Source: Branchiostoma lanceolatum (lineage: Eukaryota > Chordata > Leptocardii > Amphioxiformes > Branchiostomatidae). Taken from it: 64,000 nucleotides of DNA. The stretch spans positions 8,458,734 through 8,522,733 of the forward strand of contig NC_089738.1 in the NCBI RefSeq assembly GCF_035083965.1, given 5' to 3'. Positions within the stretch are counted from its first letter, which is position 1; each line of letters opens with the position of its first letter. Of this stretch, positions 1-10,700 are shown piece after piece. The notes beneath the pieces are model-generated. The model was given only the letters and a program-made list of their open reading frames with translations. It was not told the DNA's origin and searched no databases. The translations under genes and the position numbers were made by a program.

Positions 1-969
1 TTTTTCAGGAGATTGTGTAGGAGAAGGGGTCCAAGGCAAGGGGATCGGGATGGATCCCGGTTTAGGCGAAATGATCTCTTCAATTGGCCTCCACGGCAAG
101 ACAGCTTTGTCGGGAGGTGACAACGGCGCCGAATGTCGAATGTCTTTCGAGTTCTGGGTCTCAGAACTGACTCTTCGTTTCTCTAACTCCTCAGAAGACA
201 GTTGGTCAACTGGTTTGTTCATATCATCTGTCGATTCTCTGGTATCAGAGATCCGCCCCGTTGCTTGTTCTTTCGTCTGTCGATGGTCACATTCCTCTTC
301 CACTATCTCCTTTTTAACTGTTACGTGTCTTCTCGAGGCTCCCCCAAAGTCAAACGCCTGTTGTTTTTCAGGAGATTGTGTAGGCGAAGGTGTCCAAGGC
401 AAAGGGATGGCGATGGATCCCGGTCTAGGCGAGATGATTTCTTCAATTGGCCTCCACGGCAAGACAGCTTTGTCAGGAGGTGACATCGGCGCCGAATGTC
501 GAATATCTTTTGAGTTCTGGGTCTCGAAACTGACTCTTCGTTTCTCCAACTCCTCTGAAGACAGTTGGTCGACTGGTTTGTTGACATCATCTGTCGATTC
601 TCTGGTATCAGAGATCCACCCCGTTGCTTGTTGTTTCGTCTGTCGATGGTCACATTCCTCTTCCACTATCTCCTTTCTAACTGTTACGTGTCTTCTCGAG
701 GCTCCTCCAAAGTCAAACGCCTGTTGTTTTTCAGGAGATTGTGTAGGAGAAGGGGTCCAAGGCAAGGGGATCGGGATGGATCCCGGTTTAGGCGAGATTA
801 TCTCTTCAATTGGCCTCCATGGCAAGACAGCTTTGTCTGGAGGCGACATCGGCGCCGAATGTCGAATATCTTTTGAGTTCTGGGTCTCAAAGCTGGCTCT
901 TCGTTTCTCTAACTCCTCTGAAGACAGTTGGTCGACGGGTTTTCTCACGACATCTGTCGATTCTCTGGA
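1..969 (-). repeat. 121-residue (363-bp) in-frame tandem repeat
   Basis: The anchor AGGAGATTGTGTAG recurs at 7, 370 and 733, a spacing of exactly 363 bp, or 121 codons. On the minus strand each unit contains PTQSPEKQQAFDFGGASRR, a KEIVEEECDHRQTKQQ segment, VDQLSSEELEKRR(V/A)SFETQ and LPWRPIEEIISPRPGS. Two complete units and part of a third are visible, and the array continues beyond base 1. The upstream-most copy degenerates near 960. Confidence 0.9.
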
Positions 970-2481
970 CTCTGGTGGAACAGTTCCATCGAATGGCTGT
1001 TGCCTTTGGTCTGATGTATACGGCGGTGAGAGGATGTCTGTTTCACGAATCGTTGGGTCGTACTGGGCGGGTTGTTGGCCTATAGGTGGCATCGGAGGTG
1101 AAACAAAATCGAGACCAATGGGGGGAGGTGGTTGCAGAGGAACCGAAGGGCGGACAGCGTCTGGCTGAGCTTCTCCGGAGCTTCTTTCGGGGCCAATCTG
1201 AGACGTCTGCGCTGGTTGACCAGGATGGTGTGTTGCAGGCTGTGGAGGAGGGTAGCCCAAGTTGCCCGGCGGTGGATAGGGCAGATGCCCGGAGGTCTGA
1301 CTAGGCTGGTACGGATCGTAGGGCGACTGTGGAGGATACACTGATTGAACAGGTGGGTAAGGCGGGTAGGGACCCTGTGGAAGTTGTGGTGGGAATGCTG
1401 GATCATGTCTCTGCGGAAATGCGGGATGTGGAGTTGGATATGGCGAGCCTGGAGAAGACTGTTCTTGACCGCGGCGCTCACCTTCCGAAGGATGTGCAGG
1501 GTAGGGGAACGCTCCTCCCGGTGGCGTATAGAAGGGAGATGGGGATGGGGAGGGAGCTGGAGGATACGGTGCCGGACCAGACGGGTACTGAGGGGCATCG
1601 GGCGCCGTACTTGACGGGTAAGGGGCAACGGGCGCCGTACCTGGCGGACAAGGGGCATCGGGCGCCCTACCAGGCGGATAAGGGGCATCGGGCGACCTAC
1701 CAGGCGGATAAGGGGCATCGGGCGTCCTACCGGGCGTGTAAGGGGCATCGGGCGTCCTACCAGGCGGGTAAGGGGCATCGGGCGCCCTACCAGGCGGGTA
1801 AGGGGCATCGGGTGCCCTACCAGGCGGGTAAGGGGCATTGGGTGCCCTACCAGGCGGAGGCGGATAAGAGGCATCGACCGCTCTACCAGGCGGAGGCGGA
1901 TAAGGGGCATCGGGCGCCCTACCAGGCGGATAAGGGGCATCGGGGGCTCTACCAGGAGGATAAGGGACATCGGGCGTCCTACCAGGCGGGTAAGGGGCAT
2001 TGGGCGCCGTACCAGGCGGAGGCGGGTAAGGGGCATCGGGCGCCCTACCAGGCGGATAAGGGGCATCGGGCGCTCTACCAGGCGGGAAAGGAGCATTCGG
2101 AGCTGCACCAGACGGGTGAGGGGCCTCTGACGCCGGACCAGGCGGGTAAGGGGCATAGGGAGCTGGACCAGGCAGATAAGGGGCATAGGGAGCTGGGCCA
2201 GGCGGATAAGGGGCACATGGTGCCCCGGGAGGGTATGATGGATCGTGCTTAGGCTGGCCGACCCCAGCATTGTACTGCCAGGATGAAGAGATCAAGCCCT
2301 CGGGAGGAGGGGGTAGCTGTGCCCCTCCATGGAGCGGTTGTGACGCGGTAGGCATAGTAGGCTGGTCCGAGGAGGGGTACGGAAGGGTGGAGCCATGGTG
2401 AAATGTCGTGACGTCCTCAACAGGAGGCCTTCCGGCTAACACAGGTAGGTGGGCAGACCCTTGGCCTGGACGTTGCTCTCC
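1..2481 (-). CDS. Exon 2 of the giant repeat protein (runs off left edge)
   Basis: The frame is open for all 827 codons; I read it line by line from 2481 to 841 and through one full 121-codon repeat. It begins GEQRPGQGSAHLPV after a phase-0 acceptor. From about 2236 to 1590 it is a proline decapeptide array, from 1590 to about 970 a Pro/Gln/Tyr-rich linker, and from about 970 to the edge a 121-residue repeat. Long plus-strand frames over the same DNA are by-products of codon composition and periodicity. The absence of a stop means that more repeats or a terminal domain lie outside the window. Confidence 0.85.
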
Positions 2482-5400
2482 CTATAGCATTTGACAAAAC
2501 AATAACGCCATTGCAAATCATTTGCCAGAAGGGCAAGAAAAAACAAAGAGACAAGAAATAGTGTACACAACATCACAGTACCAACATCTACTTACAAAAT
2601 TCCACTAGGGTACATAATTCCGCCACCCTGAAAAGATACGTCCAAACAAATCTCCATCCCAACGTCCCCCAGTATAATGCAGTCGTACTCCAATAAGCTG
2701 TGCATACCTGGGGGGTGCTGCACTAGAGATCTCTCAAACCCTCTGTTTTTCAAAGTGGCGAATTTATGTAACCCGGCGGATTAATGTTAACGGAGGTTAC
2801 ATGCAAAGTCAAAGACAGACAGTGGAAAATGAAATAAGGTTACAAGGCGTCTGTCAAGTTCAAAGTTTGGTATCGGTTGATTGTTTTGCTTGACTTTGGC
2901 TTTGAAGGCAGTGACAATGAACGGATGGTTACAGTGACACTGACATACTGAAACATTCTACTTTGCCCCCACTCCTTGAAACGTTTTTTGATACTGCAGT
3001 AGTACTTCTGATTTTTGTATTTAACGTTCTGAACATGCCATGGTCATGATTTTTTCGTCTACGCAATCCTAGGACAGATTTCAATACTTGGAGTACCCAA
3101 AATTCAATCGACGTGACCTGACATTAACCGTCATTACCAGCGTCAGTCAACTACTACATTAGTATTCACACCACGATAGTGTGATGTCACCCAAGATTAA
3201 CCGCTTTGTACCGATCCTTTATTTTACCACACCTTGCCTTCTACACACTGGATTTGAAACAGTAAACTGTAACCTTGTAATTTTCGCTCGTAACACCGAC
3301 TGATCATAATATTTTCTGTCTGGCAAAACCATAGCTGCAATTTTTATAAACTTACATAGCTTATCATATGTGTAAGTCACTTGAACGCATTGGCCTGAAA
3401 GAGTCCAACCCCTACCCCATTTGTAATGACACCGCGTATGTAATAACCAAAGGCCAAAGTTGAATTGACACCTGGATAGGCTATTGCTTTGAAAACAAAC
3501 AGAAGCAAACTGTAACCAATGGGCGTCTCTTGATAAAGAGAAGATATTAGAGGATATAAATTGATGCATTTAAAGTGTTATAAACAAAAAAGAAGAAGTC
3601 GCATTTTAGATCTATAGACACACAAAAAAGCATGTGAATGTACTCTCCAAGCAGAGGTTGGTGGAGAAGATTGTGATATTTTCCCAACGTTGGTGAAGAG
3701 TGCCGACAGAAAACGTGGCGTATGATAAAAAGGTCCTCAATTTTCTCCACCAACATCTGCTTTAGAGTATGTAAATCGTTGTTGTGGCGTACGCGTCGAT
3801 TGTCACGTTTGGCATATAGAGCGACATTAATGGTTCAGTGTACAATTATATCAAAGGGCACGTACAGTTGGCACGAACACATTGCAGACTAATTTTCAGC
3901 ATACCTATTGCCTATTGTTGAAAGTTAGGTCAGAATAAAAAGATAATGTTTTCATTGAGTGGGAGGTGGTAGAAATACAAGCATAACTGTTTGATTCAAT
4001 ATATCAACAAGGTCACATACCAGGGGAACCAAAATCAACCTTGACCTGTGTCTTTCCAACAGCTACCCACATGCTAAAATATCGTTACGATCAATCCAGA
4101 GGTTTTAAGGTATGGTGACCACAAATAGCTGGAAACACAGACAGGCAGACAAACAGACAAACAAACCGACAGACACACAGACCGACACAGATAGACACAG
4201 ACATTAACAGATGAGCGAACAGACACACTAAAAATAGGTTTTCATTGAGGTAGAAATAAAGACTCACAATTTGTTTGTTATCACGTGGCGGTTGTCCTTG
4301 TTCCTGGCCCTCCCCAGCAGACGGTGTGACGGAGGCCGTTACGTCGGGACATGCCGGCGGCGCCACTAGGCTCGCCTTGGCCCTAGACGGCACTGCGTCC
4401 GCCGGTCTTTCTGGTTTCTGCCCTGACGGTCCGAATGTCTCAAGCGTCTCTTCTTCTTCATCCGTTGTTTGAACTTTCACTTGCTGCTGATTCTTGAGCA
4501 ATGGGTCAGTTTTGATCAATGGCTCTTGTGGTTTCACCTCGCATTCTAACTTATCGATAGTTTGGAACTCTGGCAGAGGCTTCGATTCCAGTGAACTTTT
4601 CCTCATGACCTTCACCTTCGTAGGTGAGGGGTCTTGAGGGACAACCGTTGCCTTTGCTTTTATTTGAAAGGGCTGGACAGTTTCTTCAACCAGTTTATCT
4701 TCTCCTTCTACAAAGGAGACGGCAGGTTGTGAACCAGAAGGAACTGTAGCCGATGCTTCTACATCTTGGCAGTGAAATGGGGGTTTTGCCCCTACGATGG
4801 TTTCTTCCTTTCTATAAGAAATTGTAGGTTGTGACTGTGAATCTGTTCCTGAAGACAGTTTCGTGGTGGCTTTTACTTCAGGAGGGTGGATTGGAGGCAC
4901 CACGCTTGCCTTTGGTTTGACCTGCGCATCATCTTCGGGCATCTGTGGTTTTTCAGGCGTCTGACACGTCTCTTCTTCTCCCTCGGTCTCCAAGGCTCTG
5001 ACCTGATGTTGATTCTTCTTGAAGACGTCTTGACTTATCCTTGACTCTGGTGGTTCGACGTGGCACTCCTCTTTTTCCACAGGAGGAAGATCTATTGGTA
5101 TTGGTGCTTCTTCTGAAGACGTTCGACGGATCTTGACCTTGGATTGAGGAGGTGGTGGTGTGACGAGGATGGCTTTTGCCTGCGATGGAATCGTGTCTGG
5201 AACTGTGCTTACTTCTTCAGTCTGAGTTTCAAGGGTTCCCTCTTTAGCATTATCTTCAGTACCAATAGCCTCGTCCCAGCTCCTTTTATGAGGGCTGCTG
5301 GGGTCTTCGGTAGGTTTGTCTTCGTCCTTAGCAAAAACGTCATATCTGTTATGTTTATTTTCTTCCCTTTCACTAGGCTTAAGCTTGTCTTCGACCTTAG

Positions 5401-6682
5401 CACAATCGCCAACTCTGTCGTCTTTATCTTCTTGCCCTTTAGTAGGTTTAACTTCGACCATAGCACCAACCCCATCTCTGTTATCTTTGTTTTCTTCGCT
5501 TTCAGTTGGTCTGTCTTCCTCCTTAGCACCATCGCCAACTTCGTCATCTTTGTCGGTTGTCTTTGAACTGTCTTCCATTTCTTTACTCTGCGGAGCTAGG
5601 GTTCCTTCTTTAGCATTGTCGTCGGTTCCAATGGCCTCGTTCCAGCTACGTTTATGAGGAGTACTGGGGTATTTTGTTTCTTCTCCTTTAGCAGGTTTGT
5701 CTTCCTCCTTAGCACGAACATCATCTCTGACACCTACATTTGAACTGTCTTCGGCTTGACTTTCTTGACCGGATGTCTTTGAAACTACAACATATCCTTC
5801 ACTGATACTTTCGGTCATGGAAGTTGTCATTCCTAGCGGCATTTCAGCTGAGATAGCTCCTTTGGGCCTGTCGTCCTTCGTAGTAGTAGTACTAGCTACA
5901 GGGGCAGGTTGTGTTGAAAAACCACGTTGCGTTATACCAGAATGTCGAACTGTCTGTGGAGGAGGAACGTCGGCTGATCTGCTCTTCTGTGCTTCTCGTG
6001 GTTCAAATGATGGTGTATTTAGTGATTTGGAATAGGCAGAGGGCGCATGTTTATCTGGCGTGCCAACTCTATGTGCTGGAGTAGAAGACCTGATGAAATT
6101 GCCATATCTTCCCCGCTTCATTTCTTCCATCTCTCCCTGAACAAGAACGAAGCCCCCGTCCGTTCTACCCCCCTGACCAGCCTGTGGTGTCCCTATCCTG
6201 GTGTCAGGGGTGCTTCTCATTGGCGAGGCTGTGCGTCTACTTGGTTGGTAAACAGAACGGCCTGGCGTGGCGGGGAAGACATCCCTCCCTGTTGTTGTTC
6301 TGTAAAGTCCTTGCCCGCTGGCCATGCCTGTTGCTGGTGACCGCCCCCTCCCAAGGCCGCCATGTTGTTTATCTCTCCACGATCCCGTGACGGAGGGGAC
6401 GGAGGCTCCAGCGACGCCACCGGTAGCACCCCAACGTCCTCCCGACGGCCGTATCTCCCGTGGCACGGTACCGGGCGTAGGAGTTCTCTGTGGCGATTCG
6501 TATGCCGGCGTCGCTGACGCTCCATAACGTGTTGTGTGCGTCGCAGTTGAATACCTCTGGCTGCCGAGAGCGGCCCTTGCCCCAAGTCCCCTGTCTTCGG
6601 TCCTACCTTGATCTCTCCCTTGTCTCTCCGAGTCTTTCACCACGTAGCGAATCTTTTTGCTTCCCTTGTTCTGGCGAATCAT
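1..6682 (-). CDS. Giant repeat-rich disordered protein, 3' end beyond window
   Basis: I do not recognise this gene. Two exons join in phase 0: exon 1 is 6682-4268 (805 codons, donor GTGAGT) and exon 2 starts at 2481 after a TATAG acceptor and stays open to base 1 (827 codons). The visible product is at least 1,632 residues and has no stop in the window. The start is the ATG at 6682 (context GTCACCATGA), giving MIRQNKGSKKIRYVV; in-frame upstream Met codons lie in sequence that looks like 5' UTR. The N-terminus is basic and Arg/Ser/Thr-Pro rich, then come acidic Lys/Glu repeats, a proline decapeptide array and 121-residue repeats. There is no signal peptide, convincing membrane segment or folded domain that I can name. 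A structural or scaffold role is only a guess. Confidence 0.85.
1590..2250 (-). repeat. 30-bp array coding YPPGRAPDAP decapeptides
   Basis: About 21 imperfect 30-nt units encode YPPG(R/T/P)APDAP-like decapeptides on the minus strand, with occasional two-codon expansions to YPPPPG. The array lies inside exon 2 of the giant repeat protein and keeps its frame throughout. This composition predicts an extended, polyproline-II-like segment. Confidence 0.9.
3641..3769. mobile_element. Short inverted-repeat element (CTCCAAGCAGA family)
   Basis: The ends are inverted copies, TACTCTCCAAGCAGAGGTTG on the left and the complement of a diverged copy on the right ending at 3769. The arms are about 33 bp and include GGTGGAGAA. 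The size and absence of coding fit a miniature inverted-repeat element (MITE). Confidence 0.7.
4010..4215 (-). repeat. Dispersed repeat shared with 38098-38260
   Basis: The minus strand here shares GGTCAAGGTTGATTTTGG and the surrounding GGTGACC, GTGGGTAG and CTGTCTG-rich blocks with the plus strand near 38100-38260. It is non-coding and ends in a CAGACA-rich simple stretch. The repeat class is unknown. Confidence 0.55.
4268..6682 (-). CDS. Exon 1 of the giant repeat protein
   Basis: This 805-codon exon has three layers. Residues 1 to about 300 are basic and low in complexity, with many Arg-Thr/Ser-Pro sites. Residues of about 340-480 carry a motif containing PHKRSW(N/D)EAIGT twice (near 5640 and 5270), flanking about four acidic repeats of roughly 23 residues with AKxEDKP and EExKxNR cores. 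Residues of about 495-790 hold two diverged copies of a ~170-residue unit, beginning near 5190 and 4664; each has a basic KVK(I/V)(R/M)R-type stretch with SS, then a KNQ(H/Q)QV motif and an EEEET-type acidic patch. The exon ends in DNKQI and a GTGAGT donor. Confidence 0.85.
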
Positions 6683-6723
6683 GGTGACAATACAGACCAA
6701 GTACACGACCAAAAACCCTGTTA

Positions 6724-6730
6724 TTTTATA
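6724..6730 (-). promoter_or_regulatory. Possible TATA box of the giant repeat gene
   Basis: TATAAAA on the minus strand lies 42-48 bp upstream of the proposed ATG at 6682. It would place transcription start close to that ATG, with a very short 5' UTR. This rests on motif and spacing only. Confidence 0.25.
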
Positions 6731-7894
6731 CACAAAGACACAGCCATGGACGAGACGTTGAACAGACAGTACGTGTTTCCAACATGGGCGGACCTTGTAA
6801 TAAAGGGACCGTCTGACAATGTATGAGTAAGTTGTTTGTTCACGTGGAAAATGTGCGACACGCCTGCGGAAAAGATGGCGGCATGTATTCTTCAAATCTA
6901 CTCAGGAAGATGTCAACTTGTGAACTGTCAATAATTTTGCATGCTTCAAAACAAGATAGTTCACCTGATATCAATCCATAGATATTTGTATGTATCATTG
7001 ACATATCAATTATTATACAAACTATCCATCGTTACAATAATAGACCGCGTTTAAAATAGTAACTGTATCAAACTAGTAATATTCCAAATATCAAAGTTTG
7101 TCTTTTTGCTTTCTTATTGTTCTTGAAAGCGGATGAAAACTATGTTCCTACATTGTATGTGTACAGTCGGAACATCAGTATGTGCTAAGAATAGAGAAGA
7201 TGTAATGTGTAGAAAACAGGTTGTTCGAGTGCATAGCTTGCAGAGTTTACACATATGCTTATTTGCTGGCCTTGTTCCAAGGCGACAGCATGCACGTTGT
7301 TTACCTTCTTCTGTATTTCAAGACCTTTGAGTATTTCCTAAAGAAGATGTAGATGTTATTGAAGAATCTGACTTTTAATTATGAATACCTTTACCTACAA
7401 CGACAGGTCTCTCAAATTCCTATAGCTTATGATAATATCAATATTGGCTAGAATATGTAGCAACCTATTCTGTAATATTACTACATAACTATGAAAAATA
7501 TGCTTTGGGGTCGAATTTTCATAGAATACAGGCGTTGTGGTTGTATCTATCAGCAATAGGTAAAACCAGTATGGATAGCCGGTACGCGAGTGTGGTCACG
7601 TACGACGTTGGCTCTCCCCATATATTATTGTCAAATCATTTGTAAAACACAACGCCCCCTAGGGAAATCTTCAGTCAGCTATCTATACTTATAAGTAGGT
7701 CTTAGACAAGATGATACAATCATATGTCAGCTACACGTATGTATTGTGGTATTAATATTGTTTTGTTAACAATGTGTCGTCGTCCTCAATTGAAATTAAG
7801 TGGTGAACCCTCAATTGCAAGGACGAATTGCTAATTTGAGGATAAGTTCGTTGAACCGTCCAGGGGTTGATCTTGGTGATATGTGCTGAGCTGG

Positions 7895-7995
7895 TATTCT
7901 CCAAGCAGAGGTTTTGAGTGGCCGGAATTTGGGAGGGAAGTGTTAAAAATTCTGGCCACTTCTAGCACCTCATCGTAACCTCTGCTTGGAGAATA
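7895..7995. mobile_element. 101-bp palindromic element (CTCCAAGCAGA family)
   Basis: TATTCTCCAAGCAGAGGTT at the left end is matched by its exact reverse complement at the right end. A second, inner inverted pair (AGTGGCCGGAATTT with AAATTCTGGCCACT) makes almost the whole element self-complementary. This is a compact MITE. Confidence 0.8.
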
Positions 7996-9205
7996 CTGAG
8001 TTTGTTGCTTCGGGGTCTATAGCGATATCTTTGTCAGAAGTATTTCTAAGATTACCGACTGTAACATGTTTCTGCCTCTGGCCATTGACGATTAGACGTT
8101 TTAGACTTTATCAGTTACATGATTCAAATCATCACACCCAACGTGTTGTTACATTGAGTTAATTAGCTACAGTGATGTTATGGGCTCATTCATTAACTCC
8201 GAAAGGTGGACTATCATGCCCAGTTTGTTCCAACCATAATAGATGTACCAGCCCACTGTCCTCGACATTAAATGAGTTTACCCTCGTCAAGAACAGGTTT
8301 GGAGCAGTTGTAACGTTACGTGCCTGAGGCGCGGAGTGACACAAAGGGCGGAACGTGTATAGGTTCCGATTCAACGCGCAGGTAAAATGGCGAATGGTGA
8401 AAAGGTCAACCCAAATGTCTGACAATGTTTTGTTTTGTTTCCTAAGAACAGAAAGGCAAGAGAAGACCTTACACTTCATATATTTACTACTATATCATGG
8501 AAAAATTATATCAATAGAATGAACAAGAGTCCGTAGGACACAATTCTCCGTGAAGTATTTATAGTATGTACAAGTATTGACCCACACAAATTGCATCTCT
8601 GCACAGTCCAAGTAGTGTTTTAGAGCAAGTAAAGAAAAAGTGTTTGTTTATCTTTTTCTTTCAATACAGGAGTGGTCAACCTGCTGAAAAGTATGTTTTT
8701 ACAGCATGGCACAGATGGGATCTAGAAATTCCGGGAAAAGTCACAAAGTTAGATCTAGATGGCCCCTTTTCAATTATCAACGAACCATTCAGCCTTACAA
8801 CTAAGATGTATCAGAAATCACAAATATGTAGTAAATCCTCTTTCCATAATTTATTGCAGGCCGGCCTGATCTATAGCTATCAAGCTATTTGCAATGAAAA
8901 AGGCTAATTTATATTATCGTAACATTCTACGAAGGTCAAAGGTCACCGGATCTAACCACCCGGAAGTGACACTGGCGCGCGCACTTTTCTGAGAGATATT
9001 TCTCAACAATCTTTCATCCCCTGCGTAAACTTTTTACATTGTCACAGCCTCCGTATTACAAACTACAAGTGTGGTAAGTTTGAAGGTCCAGCGATTTCCC
9101 ATTTTCACACTGTGCGTAAAAGTGCATCGTCCGTCCCGTGCGCACATACTGTATGCGAGTTGCGAGTGGACACGGTATACACAGACTGGAGGTCACTCTG
9201 CACAT

Positions 9206-9582
9206 GTTCGCAGCTAAAACTCACAATTCCCGTTGCCGCATTGGTATGTAACTTGGTATATCGTTTGCTAGGTTGCGTGTGGTGATGCACGTTGTCTATT
9301 TTTCAATGTAACAGTGACTATACGACCACAGCAAGTAAGGAAGATTTATACCCCGTATCTGCCTGAAGTATTCCAGTCATGCATAACGGATTATAACATG
9401 GTTCCTATGGCAGGGCAGTGGGACATAGCATTAATTATAGGGGTGCAATTACGATATTGGATTGACGTTTAAAGTAGTTATGGTGTAACAAAGCTATTGT
9501 GCATCACCACGCCGAACCAGGCAAACGATATGCCAAGTTACACACCAATGCGACAACGGGATCGTGAGTTATAGCTGCGAAC
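9206..9582. repeat. Inverted repeat with ~85-bp arms
   Basis: The arm 9206-9290 is inverted with respect to 9499-9582. Shared blocks include GTGCATCACCAC, GCAAACGATAT and CCAAGTTACA. About 210 bp of unique DNA lies between the arms. It may be a mobile element or a duplicated inverted segment. Confidence 0.7.
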
Positions 9583-10035
9583 GCGCAAACAAATGCATTC
9601 CCAATACTCCCAGAAGGAGGTCATCCTCCTTCCCGGAGTAATAATGGTAGTAGCTTCCAAGATAGACTAATGATAATTATCAATGTGCGGTGATCCTTGA
9701 ATGACCTGTCTGTTTACAGTCAGATTGTATTACATCATTTCAAGACATGTGGTTTGGCAATTTGTCGCTAGAGGTCAGATTGTTATTATCATCATCCAGT
9801 TGGAAATTTGCAGCCCAGGCGATGCTAACAAGTATACGTAGCTCGCTAGGGGGCGTTCATGATATCTTCAGTCACATACAATTTCATGTAAATGTACATG
9901 TACCATCTCCCCACATCGCCTCGACATGCATATACAAGCTGCTATGTCAACTAACAAAATTGGAATTTTCCTCAATTTCTTTTCAGTGCGCGCGAGTGTA
10001 AAATAAAGATCGAATCGTCGAAGTGTGATGATAGA

Positions 10036-10041
10036 TTTATT
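10036..10041 (-). terminator. Candidate polyadenylation signal of the hyaluronan synthase gene
   Basis: AATAAA on the minus strand lies about 640 bp downstream of the stop codon, just past the minisatellite. If used, the 3' UTR would include the whole minisatellite. Only the hexamer supports it. Confidence 0.35.
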
Positions 10042-10103
10042 ACTTTCGAAACAACTTTGAAAACAGTATAACAATGAGCAACTCTTTTTCTTTCACACAC
10101 TTT

Positions 10104-10700
10104 CAAACGTTATAATCCACTATTATGATCTAGTAAAAGTCTTCATCATCAACAATTACACTCATTTAAAACGTTACAATCCTCTATTATGATCTGGTAA
10201 ACATTTTCATCATCAAAAATTATAATCTTTTCAAACGTTGTAATTCTCTATTATGATCATCAAAAAGTACCATAATTCAAAACGATTCAATCTTCTATTA
10301 TGATCTGGTTTAACTTTTCACCATCAACAATAATTACAATCATTCAAAACGTTACAACCCTCTATTATGATCTGGTAAAGCTTGTTATCATCAACAATTG
10401 ACATAATTTTAAACGTCATAATCCTCTATCATGACCTGGTAAAAATGTCATAACAAATAATAACAATCATTTCAAACGCTACAAACCTATATTATGATCT
10501 GGCTAAGATTTTCATACAATTAAAATTTACCATCATTTCAACGTTACAATTCTCTAGATCTATACACTAGTATCATGGTCTGGTAAAAATTTTCATCATC
10601 AAAGATTTCAATCATTTAAAACCAGTTAAAGGCCTCTGTTTTGATTTGGCAAAATTTTGCATCATCAAAAATTCAAGTTCAAACGTTACAATCCTCTGGC
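10104..10700 (-). repeat. ~60-67-bp minisatellite overlapping the end of the hyaluronan synthase gene
   Basis: About nine diverged units share CAAACGTTACAATCCTCT, TATTATGATCTGG and TTTTCATCATCAA blocks in plus-strand orientation. The unit nearest the gene supplies the last codons and the stop of the synthase. Confidence 0.85.

Larger units (their letters stand above)
2482..4267 (-). other. Intron 1 of the giant repeat gene
   Basis: This 1,786-bp GT-AG intron separates the two visible exons. It contains a palindromic element at 3641-3769 and a dispersed repeat at 4010-4215. No other coding signal was seen. Confidence 0.75.
6683..10035. other. Intergenic DNA between the giant repeat gene and the hyaluronan synthase gene
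   Basis: No convincing gene was seen. The stretch contains a near-perfect palindromic element at 7895-7995 and a pair of inverted ~85-bp arms at 9206-9290 and 9499-9582. Short ORFs here lack splice or family support. Confidence 0.5.

Noticed and set aside
50-1168. 372-codon plus-strand frame over the 363-bp repeat
   Set aside because: It is periodic because the underlying minus-strand coding repeat is. The minus-strand frame continues through exon 2 with proper splice sites and biased, protein-like composition.
1080-2270. Leu/Arg/Pro-rich frame of 396 codons on the minus strand and a 307-codon plus-strand frame
   Set aside because: Both are out-of-frame readings of the proline decapeptide array. 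The frame joined to exon 1 in phase 0 gives YPPGRAPDAP and stays open to the window edge.
4091-4267. C-terminal extension of the long frame past the exon 1 donor (hydrophobic and Cys-rich tail)
   Set aside because: It reads through a good GTGAGT donor into a CAGACA simple repeat. Splicing to 2481 restores a long open frame.
6683-6895. Upstream in-frame Met codons before MIRQNKGSKK
   Set aside because: They would add a stretch unlike the rest of the protein and lie across a possible TATA box. The ATG at 6682 has a better context.
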